A stretch of DNA of 64,000 nt from Geofilum rhodophaeum (GTDB lineage: Bacteria; Bacteroidota; Bacteroidia; Bacteroidales; Marinilabiliaceae): positions 1 through 64,000 of the forward strand of contig NZ_MWUJ01000006.1 in NCBI RefSeq assembly GCF_002210225.1, in the 5' to 3' direction. Position 1 is the first letter of the stretch. Each line of letters opens with the position of its first letter. Below are positions 41,299-49,949 of the stretch, piece by piece. Position numbers and translations under genes: made by a program. Under the pieces are notes generated by a model. That model made no database searches. It had not been told where the DNA came from and saw only the letters and a program-made list of their open reading frames with translations.

Positions 41299-42639
41299 CT
41301 ACTTTACAGATACGATCATGCGGCGGTAAGCGTAGAGTTTTGGGGTTCCATGGTCGTGGATTTCTAATACAATATGAATTGTTTTTCCGGAAGCCGTTTC
41401 AGGAATTTCGAAAAAAAGAGAGGGCCCGCTCTTTTGAAGTTCTAAGGAATCGGTATAGGTGCCGGCTTCCTTGTAAAAGTGCCAGAAATAAGACAGTGAG
41501 TCACCATCCGGGTCAAAAGAGTGCTCGGAACTAAGCGAAATTATGGAGCCGGGCTTTGCCGTTGTATATAATACCTGGCGGGACTTGTCGCCATTCAATA
41601 CGGCCACAGGATGATGGTTGGCTGCTTCGTAGTGGTTGCTTATGCTCCAGTCCATTCGTGCTAGAAAATCATTGTTGTAGCCATCTTCCCATTTTTTTAT
41701 GCCCATTGCACCTTCTGTGCTGTTGCCATACATAAAGTAGGGATCGTACTTTGGTTCTGCCTCAGGGTCGATTTTGGCCACCTCAGACATGCTGCGTATT
41801 CCCTTCATTTTTTCCATGCTGAATCGACCTCCCCAGCCTCCCTGGTTGACCTTCTCGGGGTCGTTGAGTCCATTGGGGTAAACGTGCAGAAAGGAGGGTG
41901 TATCTCCTTCCGGAGCCCATTGCGTATCGGGATATATGGCCCCCAGAGGGCCATGAGTTTGGATGTGCTCCCGGTAATAACTGCTGTTTTTTTCGGGTTG
42001 CCAACCATAAACTCCTGTTGCACGGATATAAAAAACTTCAGGAAAATTTTTGGCAATCCAGGCGCCGGCATCGTCCTGACCCAGAACATCGTAAAGTCTT
42101 AGTTTGCTAAGAAATAGGGCCGTTTCTTCAGGGGTTCGTGTATTATTGACTTTCCAAATGGCCTGAGCTACCGTATTCATACCTCCCCAACCCATTACCC
42201 ATAAGGGGCGAGGATCCTCTTTATCTGCCGCTGCTATGATAAGTTCTGAACCTGGACTGTCTTTTCCCGGGCCCACATCGTTCATGCCGTAGTTGGATTG
42301 CCCCATAACAGTGATAGATCTTAAATACTCCGGACTTGGGTATCCTTTGGCGTGAATTTTTAAGTTGGAATAAACTTGTGCATAAGCATCTACTATTAGG
42401 TTGAGCATCTTGGTGCCGCTTTGGGTTTTCTTCCAGCAGCTGGTGGATACAATTAATCCTTCAATATCAAATTCATTGGCACAGACCAATTGTCGTACCA
42501 AGGATTGTTCGTCATCGGGATCTGCACCAAGATCAGTTGTATTTATTATCCTGGGTTTATAGTTACTGGCCAATAGTGAAGAACAAAAGCTGGATAGAAA
42601 AAGTCCTGGAAGTAGGAGCCAAAGAAAATTTGTTTTCAT
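41299..42639 (-). CDS. DUF1593 (nucleoside-hydrolase-like) exported protein
   Basis: A 446-residue protein with a Sec leader (MKTNFLWLLLPGLFLSSF, ending SLLAS). The next residues RIINTTDLGADPDDEQSLVRQL match the DUF1593 family and resemble the calcium-binding TDxGxDPDD motif of nucleoside hydrolases. VMGWGGMNTVAQAIW, and YDVLGQDDAGAWIAKNFPEVFYI, are further family segments; the C-terminal about 100 residues are a beta domain (SFDPDGDSLSYFWHFY). Family members act on or near plant polysaccharides, but activity is not established. The start at 42639 gives the leader; the longer frame crosses a terminator. Confidence 0.88.
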   Translation of the reverse strand: MKTNFLWLLLPGLFLSSFCSSLLASNYKPRIINTTDLGADPDDEQSLVRQLVCANEFDIEGLIVSTSCWKKTQSGTKMLNLIVDAYAQVYSNLKIHAKGYPSPEYLRSITVMGQSNYGMNDVGPGKDSPGSELIIAAADKEDPRPLWVMGWGGMNTVAQAIWKVNNTRTPEETALFLSKLRLYDVLGQDDAGAWIAKNFPEVFYIRATGVYGWQPEKNSSYYREHIQTHGPLGAIYPDTQWAPEGDTPSFLHVYPNGLNDPEKVNQGGWGGRFSMEKMKGIRSMSEVAKIDPEAEPKYDPYFMYGNSTEGAMGIKKWEDGYNNDFLARMDWSISNHYEAANHHPVAVLNGDKSRQVLYTTAKPGSIISLSSEHSFDPDGDSLSYFWHFYKEAGTYTDSLELQKSGPSLFFEIPETASGKTIHIVLEIHDHGTPKLYAYRRMIVSVK

Positions 42640-42670
42640 TAAGATTTCTTTTAACCACTGTTTCAAAAAA

Positions 42671-42694
42671 GTCCCCAAGCCTGGGCTTGGGGAC
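42671..42694 (-). terminator. Intrinsic terminator of the M16C protease gene
   Basis: GTCCCCAAGCC and GGCTTGGGGAC form an almost loopless perfect stem; on the minus strand it is followed by TTTTTTG. It separates the M16C gene from the DUF1593 gene. Confidence 0.85.
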
Positions 42695-42711
42695 AAAGAT
42701 TCATTCTGTTG

Positions 42712-45699
42712 TTAACGCGTAACTGCCCGGATGCTGCCGAACAGTTCGGCATTTTCTTCAATCTTTTGGTCGTTGCCGTAAACGCAAATCACCTGTTGGT
42801 CGATGATGTCTTTGAGCATGGGCGCAAAGGCTTTGATGTCATCGACGGTGGTCGCCAGGATTTCCTGACGTTCGGTTTCGAGTTGTTCTTTGGTCTTTTT
42901 GCCAAAGTAATTGCTGTAGGCCATGCTGCCCCGTTGCGAAGCGGTAGTGGCCCGGTCGATACCGGCAATGGTGCCGATGATGAAGCGCGTCATGGCGGCG
43001 CTGTCTAATTCCAATTCGTTGAAGAACTCGGGTGCCGCAGCAAAATTTTCCAGTGTTTCTTTAAGGTTGGGATCGCGGTAGGAAGCCAGAAACACGGTGC
43101 CTGAGGAACTGATGTTGGCGAAACCACCGTAGGCACCACCTTGTACACGGATAACATTCTGCAGATAGTCGCGCGATAAAATCTGATTTAACACCTGCAT
43201 TTTTCCGCTCCAGGTATAGCCCAGTTTGCGGAAATCGTAGCCCTGGGTTACATATTGAACCATGGAGGCGGATGTGAATCCTTCGTTGGCCACAGTGGGC
43301 GTAAATGCCCAGCTTTGTAGGGGAATTTCCTCTTTGTTTAGGTTTCCGGCAAGGACTTCGAAGGCAGCTGCGTAGGCCCGAAAGTTTTCTTCGGATCCGG
43401 TGAGGGCACCTGTGAGCTGCTGACTGTTGAGAACTAAACGTGCGGTTTCTTCAAGTTTTTGAATAAGCTCTTGCTGGCGGGCCTCAAAGTTTTCGGTGAT
43501 TTCCGTCAGAAAATCATAGTAACTCAGTCCCCCGGTAAGCTCACCAAAAGACCCGCGACGACTGTAATAGGAGCTGAGTCTATCGAGGGCGTAGGAAATG
43601 CCGTTGTTCTTGACATCTGATTCAACTTGCGATTGGTGACGGGTAAGGACTTCGTTCAGGCGCTCTGGGTCGTTGATTTTGGAGCGGAGCAGAGTCTCTT
43701 CGGTCAGTTGTAACAATTCGTCTGCCTTATCGGCTGTAGCTTTGCCAAAAATAACAAGTTTGCCCTGCAGTTCCTCATCATTATCGTTGGGCAGATAACT
43801 GGTCAGATAGCTGCTGAAACCGCCGGTGTGGATGTTTAAGGCGTTGTCGAGCTCGCCGTAGTTGTAGTTTTCGGTATTGAGTTTGCCCAATACTTCGGCC
43901 AGCAAACGTCCGTAGGGTAACAGCTCCTGGGGCAGGGTTTGTAAATCAAAAAAGAGGTGACTGTAAACGATGTCGCTGGTGAATTCCTTGTAATGCATTA
44001 CAGGCAGACCAGCCACCTCTTTCGGTGTGGTTTCGTACCATTGCACTTCGGGACTGATGTCGCTGAGTTGCAGCATGGGCAGGGTGGCCACGGCTTCGGG
44101 ACTGTCTTCCTTTTGCTGATAGGCCACCAGGGCCTTGGTTTCTTCTACCAGGGCTTCCAGCTCTTCAACAGAGAGGCTGGCTTTGTAGGCGGCCAGTTCT
44201 TCACGCGTTTTTTGAGCCTGTTGATTTTCCAGGCCGGGTTGGGGAGTCAGGGCCATTACCAGGCGGTGGGGATTGTTAAGGATTTGTTCCTGAATAATTT
44301 GCTCGAGCATTCCGTTTCGAATGCCTTCCTTCAGTTTGGCAAGTGGCTTCTCGTATTCCAAACCTGCAAAAACATCGTCGCCAAAATTGATGCTCGAAAC
44401 CATGGAGAAGAGGTGCATGAGTCCCTTCTGTGGGCTGTTGCCTTCGCGCAAACGGAATTCCTGACGGTTGATGATTCCTTCTACCATAAGGGTATCGAGT
44501 CCTTCTTCGGCGACTTGCTGCAGGGTGCTTTCTACCAGCGCATCGAAGGCGGCCTGGTCTTCGGGATTGGCATTCTGAACGGTAATTTGCATTACGTTTT
44601 GCTGGTTGTTGCTGACCCAGGCATAAACGTCCTTACCTATACCTGCGTCTTGCAGTGCCCGTCGCAGAGGAGCCGATTCGTGGTTCACGAGGGCTTCGGT
44701 CAAAACATCCAGGGCCATAACCAGGCTTTGGTCGGTTCCGAGACCTGTTACTACGCTGTACGACAGGAAGGTCTTGTCGTCGGTGCTGCTGCCTTCGGGC
44801 ACACTGTATACGCCCTGGGCTGTTTTCTTTTCACTAAAGGGAGCCTGCAAGGGCACTTCAATTTTTGCATCGGAGCGTTCGTAGCCCGAAAAGTAGCTTT
44901 CGTCCAAAAAGGCCAGTTCCTCGTTCAGGTCGGCATCGCCATAAAGCAATACAAAACTGTTGGAGGGGTGGTAAAACTTTTGATGAAAGGCAATGAAGTC
45001 CTCGTTGGTCAGTTTGGGAATGGCAGTAGGGTAGCCACCGGACGAAACCCCATAGGTGTTGTCGGGGAACAGCAGCTTATTTATCTGGTAGCTGAGTTCG
45101 CGCTGGGGACTGGAATAGGCGCCTTTCATTTCGTTATAAACCACCCCTTTGTAAACGATTTCGCCGTCGATGTCGTCCAGCTCGTAATGCCAGCCTTCCT
45201 GCTTCAGAATATTGGGATCGGTATATATCAGCGGCTTAAACACGGCATCCATATATACGTGCATGAGGTTAAAGTAGTCTTTATCGTTCATGCTGGCTAC
45301 CGGGTAGGTGGTAAAGTCGGATCCGGTCATGGCATTTAAAAAGGTGTTGAGCGAGCCTTTGAGGAGGAGGTCGAAGGGACTTTTTACAGGGAAACTCTCG
45401 GAACCATTGAGTACGGCGTGTTCCATAATATGGGGGGTGCCGTAGTCGTTATCGGGAATGGTTTTAAACGATACGGAAAAGAGTTTGTTGGCATCCTCGG
45501 CAGCGATTTTCATGAGTCGGGCGCCGCTTTTTTCGTGCTCAAAGTACAGGCATTGGGCGTTTACTTCGGGTACAAAACGACTTTCGATAAGTCGGAAACC
45601 GTTGTACGTTTGTCCTTCTTCGAAAGAGGGACCTTCGTTGCACGACCACAGCAGCGCCATGAGGGCGGTGAAGGTCGTGAGCAAAACTTTGTTTTTCAT
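42712..45699 (-). CDS. M16C-family (presequence-protease-like) metalloprotease lipoprotein
   Basis: A 995-residue protein of the full PreP length, composed of two M16 halves. The leader LLTTFTALMALLWSC gives a lipid Cys at residue 20. The inverted zinc motif is HIMEH (His 90, Glu 93, His 94), followed by AVLNGSESFPVKSPFDLLLKG, and the distal Glu region VYNEMKGAYSSP. PreP-type proteases degrade unstructured peptides inside a closed chamber. Here it is on a lipid anchor, so it likely degrades peptides in the periplasm. A GGACC-CTT-GGTCC inverted repeat lies in the region upstream of the start. Confidence 0.94.
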   Translation of the reverse strand: MKNKVLLTTFTALMALLWSCNEGPSFEEGQTYNGFRLIESRFVPEVNAQCLYFEHEKSGARLMKIAAEDANKLFSVSFKTIPDNDYGTPHIMEHAVLNGSESFPVKSPFDLLLKGSLNTFLNAMTGSDFTTYPVASMNDKDYFNLMHVYMDAVFKPLIYTDPNILKQEGWHYELDDIDGEIVYKGVVYNEMKGAYSSPQRELSYQINKLLFPDNTYGVSSGGYPTAIPKLTNEDFIAFHQKFYHPSNSFVLLYGDADLNEELAFLDESYFSGYERSDAKIEVPLQAPFSEKKTAQGVYSVPEGSSTDDKTFLSYSVVTGLGTDQSLVMALDVLTEALVNHESAPLRRALQDAGIGKDVYAWVSNNQQNVMQITVQNANPEDQAAFDALVESTLQQVAEEGLDTLMVEGIINRQEFRLREGNSPQKGLMHLFSMVSSINFGDDVFAGLEYEKPLAKLKEGIRNGMLEQIIQEQILNNPHRLVMALTPQPGLENQQAQKTREELAAYKASLSVEELEALVEETKALVAYQQKEDSPEAVATLPMLQLSDISPEVQWYETTPKEVAGLPVMHYKEFTSDIVYSHLFFDLQTLPQELLPYGRLLAEVLGKLNTENYNYGELDNALNIHTGGFSSYLTSYLPNDNDEELQGKLVIFGKATADKADELLQLTEETLLRSKINDPERLNEVLTRHQSQVESDVKNNGISYALDRLSSYYSRRGSFGELTGGLSYYDFLTEITENFEARQQELIQKLEETARLVLNSQQLTGALTGSEENFRAYAAAFEVLAGNLNKEEIPLQSWAFTPTVANEGFTSASMVQYVTQGYDFRKLGYTWSGKMQVLNQILSRDYLQNVIRVQGGAYGGFANISSSGTVFLASYRDPNLKETLENFAAAPEFFNELELDSAAMTRFIIGTIAGIDRATTASQRGSMAYSNYFGKKTKEQLETERQEILATTVDDIKAFAPMLKDIIDQQVICVYGNDQKIEENAELFGSIRAVTR

Positions 45700-45850
45700 A
45701 ACTGATAAGGTTTGAATAGCTGTTGGTGGACCCTTGGTCCTTTTGTTTCAAATGGTACAATAAAAGTAAGGGAAATATCTGTTAAGTGTGCTTTTGGGAG
45801 GCAGAAAGTAATTATCTTTCAAAAAAATAGGTTTATCGGATTATTAGCCG

Positions 45851-45858
45851 TAGGTTTG
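45851..45858 (+). promoter_or_regulatory. -7 element of the cold-shock gene
   Basis: TAGGTTTG fits TAnnTTTG. Transcription from here gives a leader of about 20-25 bases to the ATG at 45885, shorter than the long structured leaders of cold-shock mRNAs in proteobacteria. Confidence 0.5.
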
Positions 45859-45884
45859 CAGCAATTAATTTTATATCATTTTTT

Positions 45885-46076
45885 ATGAACAAAGGAGTAG
45901 TTAAATTTTTCAACGAAACCAAAGGTTTTGGTTTCATCAAAGACGAAAATTCTTCAGAGGAATATTTCGTTCACGTTTCTGGTCTGATTGACTCTGTCAA
46001 TGAGAACGACGAAGTAGTTTTTGACCTGACTGAAGGTCGCAAAGGATTAAATGCAGTAAATGTGAAGCTTGCTTAA
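45885..46076 (+). CDS. Cold-shock domain protein
   Basis: A 63-residue single-domain CSD protein that binds single-stranded RNA and DNA and acts as an RNA chaperone. Both nucleic-acid motifs are present: RNP1 KGFGFIKD and RNP2 EYFVHVSGL, followed by DEVVFDLTEGRKGLNAVNV. Bacteroidota often have such short Csp proteins. It is monocistronic, with a -7 box at 45851 and a very strong terminator at 46106. Confidence 0.95.
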   Translation: MNKGVVKFFNETKGFGFIKDENSSEEYFVHVSGLIDSVNENDEVVFDLTEGRKGLNAVNVKLA

Positions 46077-46105
46077 GTTATATCATTATAAGTATTTATG
46101 AATTG

Positions 46106-46146
46106 ACAAGGGCTGTCGGCATTGCGCCGACAGCCCTTGTTCTTTT
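46106..46146. terminator. Very strong terminator after the cold-shock gene
   Basis: ACAAGGGCTGTCGGC (46106-46120) and its exact complement (46126-46140) form a perfect 15-bp stem with loop ATTGC, followed by TCTTTT. It lies between the cold-shock gene and the convergent CotH gene. Confidence 0.92.
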
Positions 46147-46160
46147 AAGGCCTTGGGGTA

Positions 46161-47714
46161 TTAGCGGGCATCAGCATGACCTTTAATGATGCGACTTACC
46201 TGCGTCCCGGTTTTTACCAGATAAATGCCCTGGGGAAGGGGACCGATATCAATCTTTGTTCCGGTGCCGGGTGAGTGGTTTTGCTGCACCAATTGTCCCT
46301 GAATGTTGTAGATCATCACTTCGCAGGGCCGACTGTACAAAACAGTAAAATCATTGGCCACTGCTGTGGGATGAATGGCTGCAGTCTTGGTTATCCGTTG
46401 GTTTCCGAGGCTCGTGGGCAGTTCCGGTTCAAAAACTGCGGATAAAAAGGCTATGCGGTCGGACACATAGCTGCTGAGATAATCCACCCCTTGTGCATAG
46501 GTCGGAAACAAATAGGTTTCGAGATATACGCGGGTGTCCAGGTTGTCCCAACGCTGGAAGTTCAGTTGTTGGGATTCTTCCAAGAGTGTGCTGGTTTCCT
46601 GTATGTAGGTGTTAAGCTCCGCTGCAATTCCGTTTTCGGTTAATTCTTTCCAGCGTATGGCCACGGCTTCTTTAAACCAGGGGTCGGTCCACATTCTTTG
46701 AATCCATTGGCGGGGGTTGTGGGCATGCTCACGCATGAGTTTTTGGGCAGCATCGCCCAAACGGTTGTCGTTGTTAAAGGCGATGTCGAAATCCCACAGG
46801 GGACCGAAATACAATCTGGGATCGTTGTTTTTCTTGTAAATATAGGTGCTCCAAAAAGCATCTGAGTTTCCGGTAAGTTCACAGGCGATGTACCAATTGA
46901 TGAGACTTGCTTCATCAACCATTGTGCGGTAACCGTTTTCGGGGTTTTGGTAGCCTGCTGAGAAAAGCCTGCTTTCAAACTCCCGGATGTAGTTGGTGAT
47001 GTAGTCGCGCTGCGCGGGATTGATTTTATCGTCCTTAGGATACTTAATGGTGACTTTCATGCCTTGGTCGGTTGCAAACCAAACGGGTTCGGAATCGGCA
47101 AAACCGTCGAGCTCTACCAGGTAGCCTCCGGTAATGGCGGGCTCACTGGTGTCGTCGGTGCTTTGTTTGTCAACCGGTACGCGCATGTGCGCAACTTCTA
47201 CCTGATCGGTCAAAAAATAGTTGCCGATGTATTCGTCGTTTAATACGACATCCAGAAATTGCACGGAAGGTGTAAATTCCAGACCCACTATTGCACTGAT
47301 TTTGAATGCAAGGGCATTTCGCATCAGTGTTTTATCTGCGTAATTGTTCAGGATAACCCAGGTGTCTTCGTGGGAGGGCAAATTAAGCAGATTGATTTTT
47401 TCATCAAACTTAAGTTTGTAGGGCTTTTTTGCCATGCTCCAGGTGGAGTTGCCTCGACCCTTAATGCGTCCCGGCAGAGCGTTTACTTCTGCACTGCTGC
47501 CACCATCTACAAGGGTGTAGGTGGCGTTAAGGTAGACCTCCTTCGACACAATGGGGGCATTGTTCTCTGTTTGGATGTAGAGGGTTGGAAGGGGAGTCAA
47601 CTGCTCCTGTGCCTTTAGGTTAAAGTGGCTAAAGGACAGCACAAGAACGCTCAAGAAAATAAAATACCGGCCGATGGGGCCGGTATTTTGTTTGTGGTAT
47701 GATTCTTTTTTCAT
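46161..47714 (-). CDS. CotH-kinase-family protein with T9SS sorting domain
   Basis: A 517-residue exported protein. The leader is unusually long (MKKESYHKQNTGPIGRYFIF, then a hydrophobic core ending NLKAQ). Residues about 60-400 match the CotH family: GRIKGRGNSTWSMAKKPYKLKF, then NYADKTLMRNALAFKI, EYIGNYFLTDQVEV and FGPLWDFDIAF. CotH proteins are atypical protein kinases in spore formers; in Bacteroidota they are often linked to polysaccharide-use loci. The C-terminus (TVLYSRPCEVMIYNIQGQLV to RIIKGHADA) is a type IX sorting domain. Its first codons contain a terminator-shaped hairpin (47661-47689). It is the last gene of the minus-strand cluster that begins at 53358. Confidence 0.88.
   Translation of the reverse strand: MKKESYHKQNTGPIGRYFIFLSVLVLSFSHFNLKAQEQLTPLPTLYIQTENNAPIVSKEVYLNATYTLVDGGSSAEVNALPGRIKGRGNSTWSMAKKPYKLKFDEKINLLNLPSHEDTWVILNNYADKTLMRNALAFKISAIVGLEFTPSVQFLDVVLNDEYIGNYFLTDQVEVAHMRVPVDKQSTDDTSEPAITGGYLVELDGFADSEPVWFATDQGMKVTIKYPKDDKINPAQRDYITNYIREFESRLFSAGYQNPENGYRTMVDEASLINWYIACELTGNSDAFWSTYIYKKNNDPRLYFGPLWDFDIAFNNDNRLGDAAQKLMREHAHNPRQWIQRMWTDPWFKEAVAIRWKELTENGIAAELNTYIQETSTLLEESQQLNFQRWDNLDTRVYLETYLFPTYAQGVDYLSSYVSDRIAFLSAVFEPELPTSLGNQRITKTAAIHPTAVANDFTVLYSRPCEVMIYNIQGQLVQQNHSPGTGTKIDIGPLPQGIYLVKTGTQVSRIIKGHADAR
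47661..47689 (-). terminator. Terminator-like hairpin inside the CotH signal-peptide codons
   Basis: AAAATACCGGCC (47661-47672) and GGCCGGTATTTT (47678-47689) are a perfect 12-bp inverted repeat with a 5-base loop. On the minus strand the stem is followed by a T-rich run (ATTTTCTT), so the shape is that of an intrinsic terminator placed 47-75 bases after the stop of the small gene at 47736 and within codons 9-18 of CotH. It could reduce or condition CotH transcription. Confidence 0.4.
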
Positions 47715-47735
47715 AATTCAGATGATGTTGGAATG

Positions 47736-47894
47736 CTACTTCTTCCCCTCATTTTTCCTGGCCAGGTAACGACTGCGTGCCTCTTCGGCGTCGGCATCGG
47801 CAGGAATGTAGATGGTGGTTCGGGTGTCGATAACTACGGCTTGCATTTTGGTCAAGTCGGGCGACTTAATAACATTTCCTTTTTTGTCGTGCAT
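47736..47894 (-). CDS. Small conserved-looking protein of 52 residues, unknown function
   Basis: The ATG at 47894 follows a consensus promoter by about 30 bp. The protein reads MHDKKGNVIKSPDLTKMQAV, then VIDTRTTIYIPADADAEEAR and a basic C-terminus ending KNEGKK. It has no signal peptide or membrane helix. It shows a short beta segment followed by a charged helix. No family was recognised. The ORF could open further upstream, but that extension would lie across the promoter and is rejected. It ends 21 bp before CotH. Confidence 0.65.
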   Translation of the reverse strand: MHDKKGNVIKSPDLTKMQAVVIDTRTTIYIPADADAEEARSRYLARKNEGKK

Positions 47895-47930
47895 TTTTAT
47901 TCTATTTAGAAAGTGGATAAACGAATTTTC

Positions 47931-47962
47931 TAAAGATACGAAAAAATATTGCACTTTCCAAA
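47931..47962 (-). promoter_or_regulatory. Consensus promoter of the small gene (and CotH)
   Basis: On the minus strand TTTG (complement of 47959-47962), a 20-bp spacer and TATCTTTA (complement of 47931-47938) fit the Bacteroidota sigma consensus. It sets the start of the small gene at 47894. Confidence 0.75.
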
Positions 47963-48048
47963 TATCGTCGCTTCAGTGACTTATAATGGTGCCGTAATGG
48001 CTTTTATTTGGGCCGGGGGCAGGGCAGATGCTCAGGCCCTGAATAATT

Positions 48049-49851
48049 TTACAACAACTGGAATTTTAATGCAGTGTTGCTGACTTCTATTTCACGTAGT
48101 TTTAAACCCGGAACAACTGTGCGTTGATCAATTAAACCGTTGATGTGAGTAGTCAGAACTCCGTTCTGGTAACTGATGCTTAAATCGAACTGCTCGTGAA
48201 GCACAGGTGGGTACCATTTGCCGTTGGTAGATCTGGATTCGTGTTTCCATTGATCTGAAGTGCCTGCGATGTTGTTGCTGGGATATACCGTGTCGCCCAC
48301 TTTTAGCCAGGGGCGGCCTTTGGCATCTATGCCATAGCTGAAAGCATTGGTTGCAAGAAGCAGGGTTTCGGGCGCGCCAGGGTTTGTAGTCACCTGCATT
48401 TGCAGCTTAAAGTCTCTGTTTTTTTGTCTGCGTTTGAGCGAATGCGGGAAGTCTTGCAGGTGGCTGGTTTTGATGTTGGCCGACTGTGGTTTGGCCTGCT
48501 GCAAGGGGCGGTTGGCATAGATGGCGGTTGGATAGCCTTGGGGACGGTCTCTGCTTACGATCCAGTCGAAGTATTGGCCGTGCATCCAGGTAAGCGTTCC
48601 TGTGGCCTCATTGCTGCCTTTAATGAAATAGGGCCGAACGTTATTCTCCCTGGAGTTTTCGGTGATGGCACGGGTGGTGACCTGACCTTCAGCATTGCAG
48701 CGGTATTCTATGATTTCATATACTTCACCGTGGGTACCTGAAATGGGTACGGAGGCATATATGAGCTCGGGGTGTTCGGGGTGAATGGTCATGCCTCCGC
48801 TGTAACACAATTCGATGTGGGGACTCTGGTGAAAGTGTCCTCCGGCATTGGCCAGAAAGGTGTTTTGCCATTTTTCTCCATCCCACCAGGCGCGATAGTA
48901 ATCGTGTTGGGTTTTATCGGCAGAAATACGCACGGTAGCGATTACCGGTTTTCCATTGCTGTCGGGCACTACTTGCCAAATCCAGTTGCGTGCGGGACTG
49001 GGGTCGACCACCATGGCGGGATATTTTTGTAGGTAGCTGCTGTCTGCCTTTATGGGATGTGGTGCTTCGGTGATGTCTTGTATTACCCTGCCGTTTATGT
49101 CTTTAAGTTGTAGGGTGTTGATGTCTATACTGCTGTAATATACATAGTTCACTTCCTGGTTGTCGGGATGGGTGGTGGTATAGGTCATCATGATTTGATC
49201 TTTGCCGTTGGTGTTGTATTTGGCATAGGGCCGTGAACTCCGGCCGGGATAGGAAACCAGTTGCCAGGGGCCTTCGGTAATGACTACTTCGTCGTTTTCG
49301 TCGGGGAGGCTCAGTTTGGCCAGGGTGGGGTGCCAGTTGAGTCCACGCCAAGCCAGGTAAATGTGCTCGGGATCATCGCTCATTAAAAAGGCAGAGGGGT
49401 AGGTGGTATTGTGGTTGGTGATTATTTTCTTTTCGGGCCCCAGGGAGGTGATGTCGCCGGCTTGTTTGGATATCCGATAATAAAAGCAGGCCTCGTCGGT
49501 ATGGCGGGAATACAGAATCATTACCCGTTCGTCGGGCAGCACCAAAAAAGTGGGGTTGTTGTGATCGTCGGGCTGAAACCACGACCGAACCAGTACTTCT
49601 TCGGAAAAACCAGTGAGATGGTCGTGCTGCAGGGCTTTAATGTTGCCACGGGGGTCGATGTAGCCGACCCAGGTGCGTTCGAAGTGGCCTTCACTGCTCT
49701 TATGATAAAGCGCTCTGGGATCGGCAAACCAACACCAGGCTCCGCTTTCGCTGAGGGTGTAGCTTTCAGCCGGGATTTGGTATTGTTGACTAAAAACGGG
49801 ACTGCTTATAAGCAGTAAGAGGGTTAAAATTATCCATTTAGAAGTCGCCAT
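48049..49851 (-). CDS. Exported BNR-repeat protein
   Basis: A 600-residue protein with a Sec leader (ending PVFSQ). The first about 430 residues show the BNR_4-type beta-propeller of Bacteroidota, with GAWCWFADPRALYHKS, ERTWVGYIDPRGNIKALQHD, then DDHNNPTFLVLPDERVMILYSRH, and AFLMSDDPEHIYLAWRGLNWHPTLAKLS. The C-terminal about 160 residues look like a beta-sandwich (laminin-G-like). Such proteins occur in loci for pectin, ulvan and other acidic polysaccharides, some being lyases or hydrolases, but no catalytic assignment is made. It is downstream of, and on the same strand as, the rhamnogalacturonan-lyase-like gene. Confidence 0.82.
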   Translation of the reverse strand: MATSKWIILTLLLLISSPVFSQQYQIPAESYTLSESGAWCWFADPRALYHKSSEGHFERTWVGYIDPRGNIKALQHDHLTGFSEEVLVRSWFQPDDHNNPTFLVLPDERVMILYSRHTDEACFYYRISKQAGDITSLGPEKKIITNHNTTYPSAFLMSDDPEHIYLAWRGLNWHPTLAKLSLPDENDEVVITEGPWQLVSYPGRSSRPYAKYNTNGKDQIMMTYTTTHPDNQEVNYVYYSSIDINTLQLKDINGRVIQDITEAPHPIKADSSYLQKYPAMVVDPSPARNWIWQVVPDSNGKPVIATVRISADKTQHDYYRAWWDGEKWQNTFLANAGGHFHQSPHIELCYSGGMTIHPEHPELIYASVPISGTHGEVYEIIEYRCNAEGQVTTRAITENSRENNVRPYFIKGSNEATGTLTWMHGQYFDWIVSRDRPQGYPTAIYANRPLQQAKPQSANIKTSHLQDFPHSLKRRQKNRDFKLQMQVTTNPGAPETLLLATNAFSYGIDAKGRPWLKVGDTVYPSNNIAGTSDQWKHESRSTNGKWYPPVLHEQFDLSISYQNGVLTTHINGLIDQRTVVPGLKLREIEVSNTALKFQLL

Positions 49852-49949
49852 TTTTGAGATTTTATAGGTTCAGGTACAAATATAAACTCCTTTACAGCGG
49901 GGGGGCTATAATTTTTCAACAAATCCTGTTGTTTATTGGGGCTTAGGGA

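Noticed and set aside
43957-45339. Plus-strand reading frame of 460 codons opposite the M16C protease
   Set aside because: It is a shadow of the protease gene; the sequence shows no recognisable domain.
45741-45760. GGACC-CTT-GGTCC inverted repeat upstream of the M16C gene as an operator
   Set aside because: The arms are only 5 bp and the position relative to a promoter is unclear; kept only as a remark on the gene.
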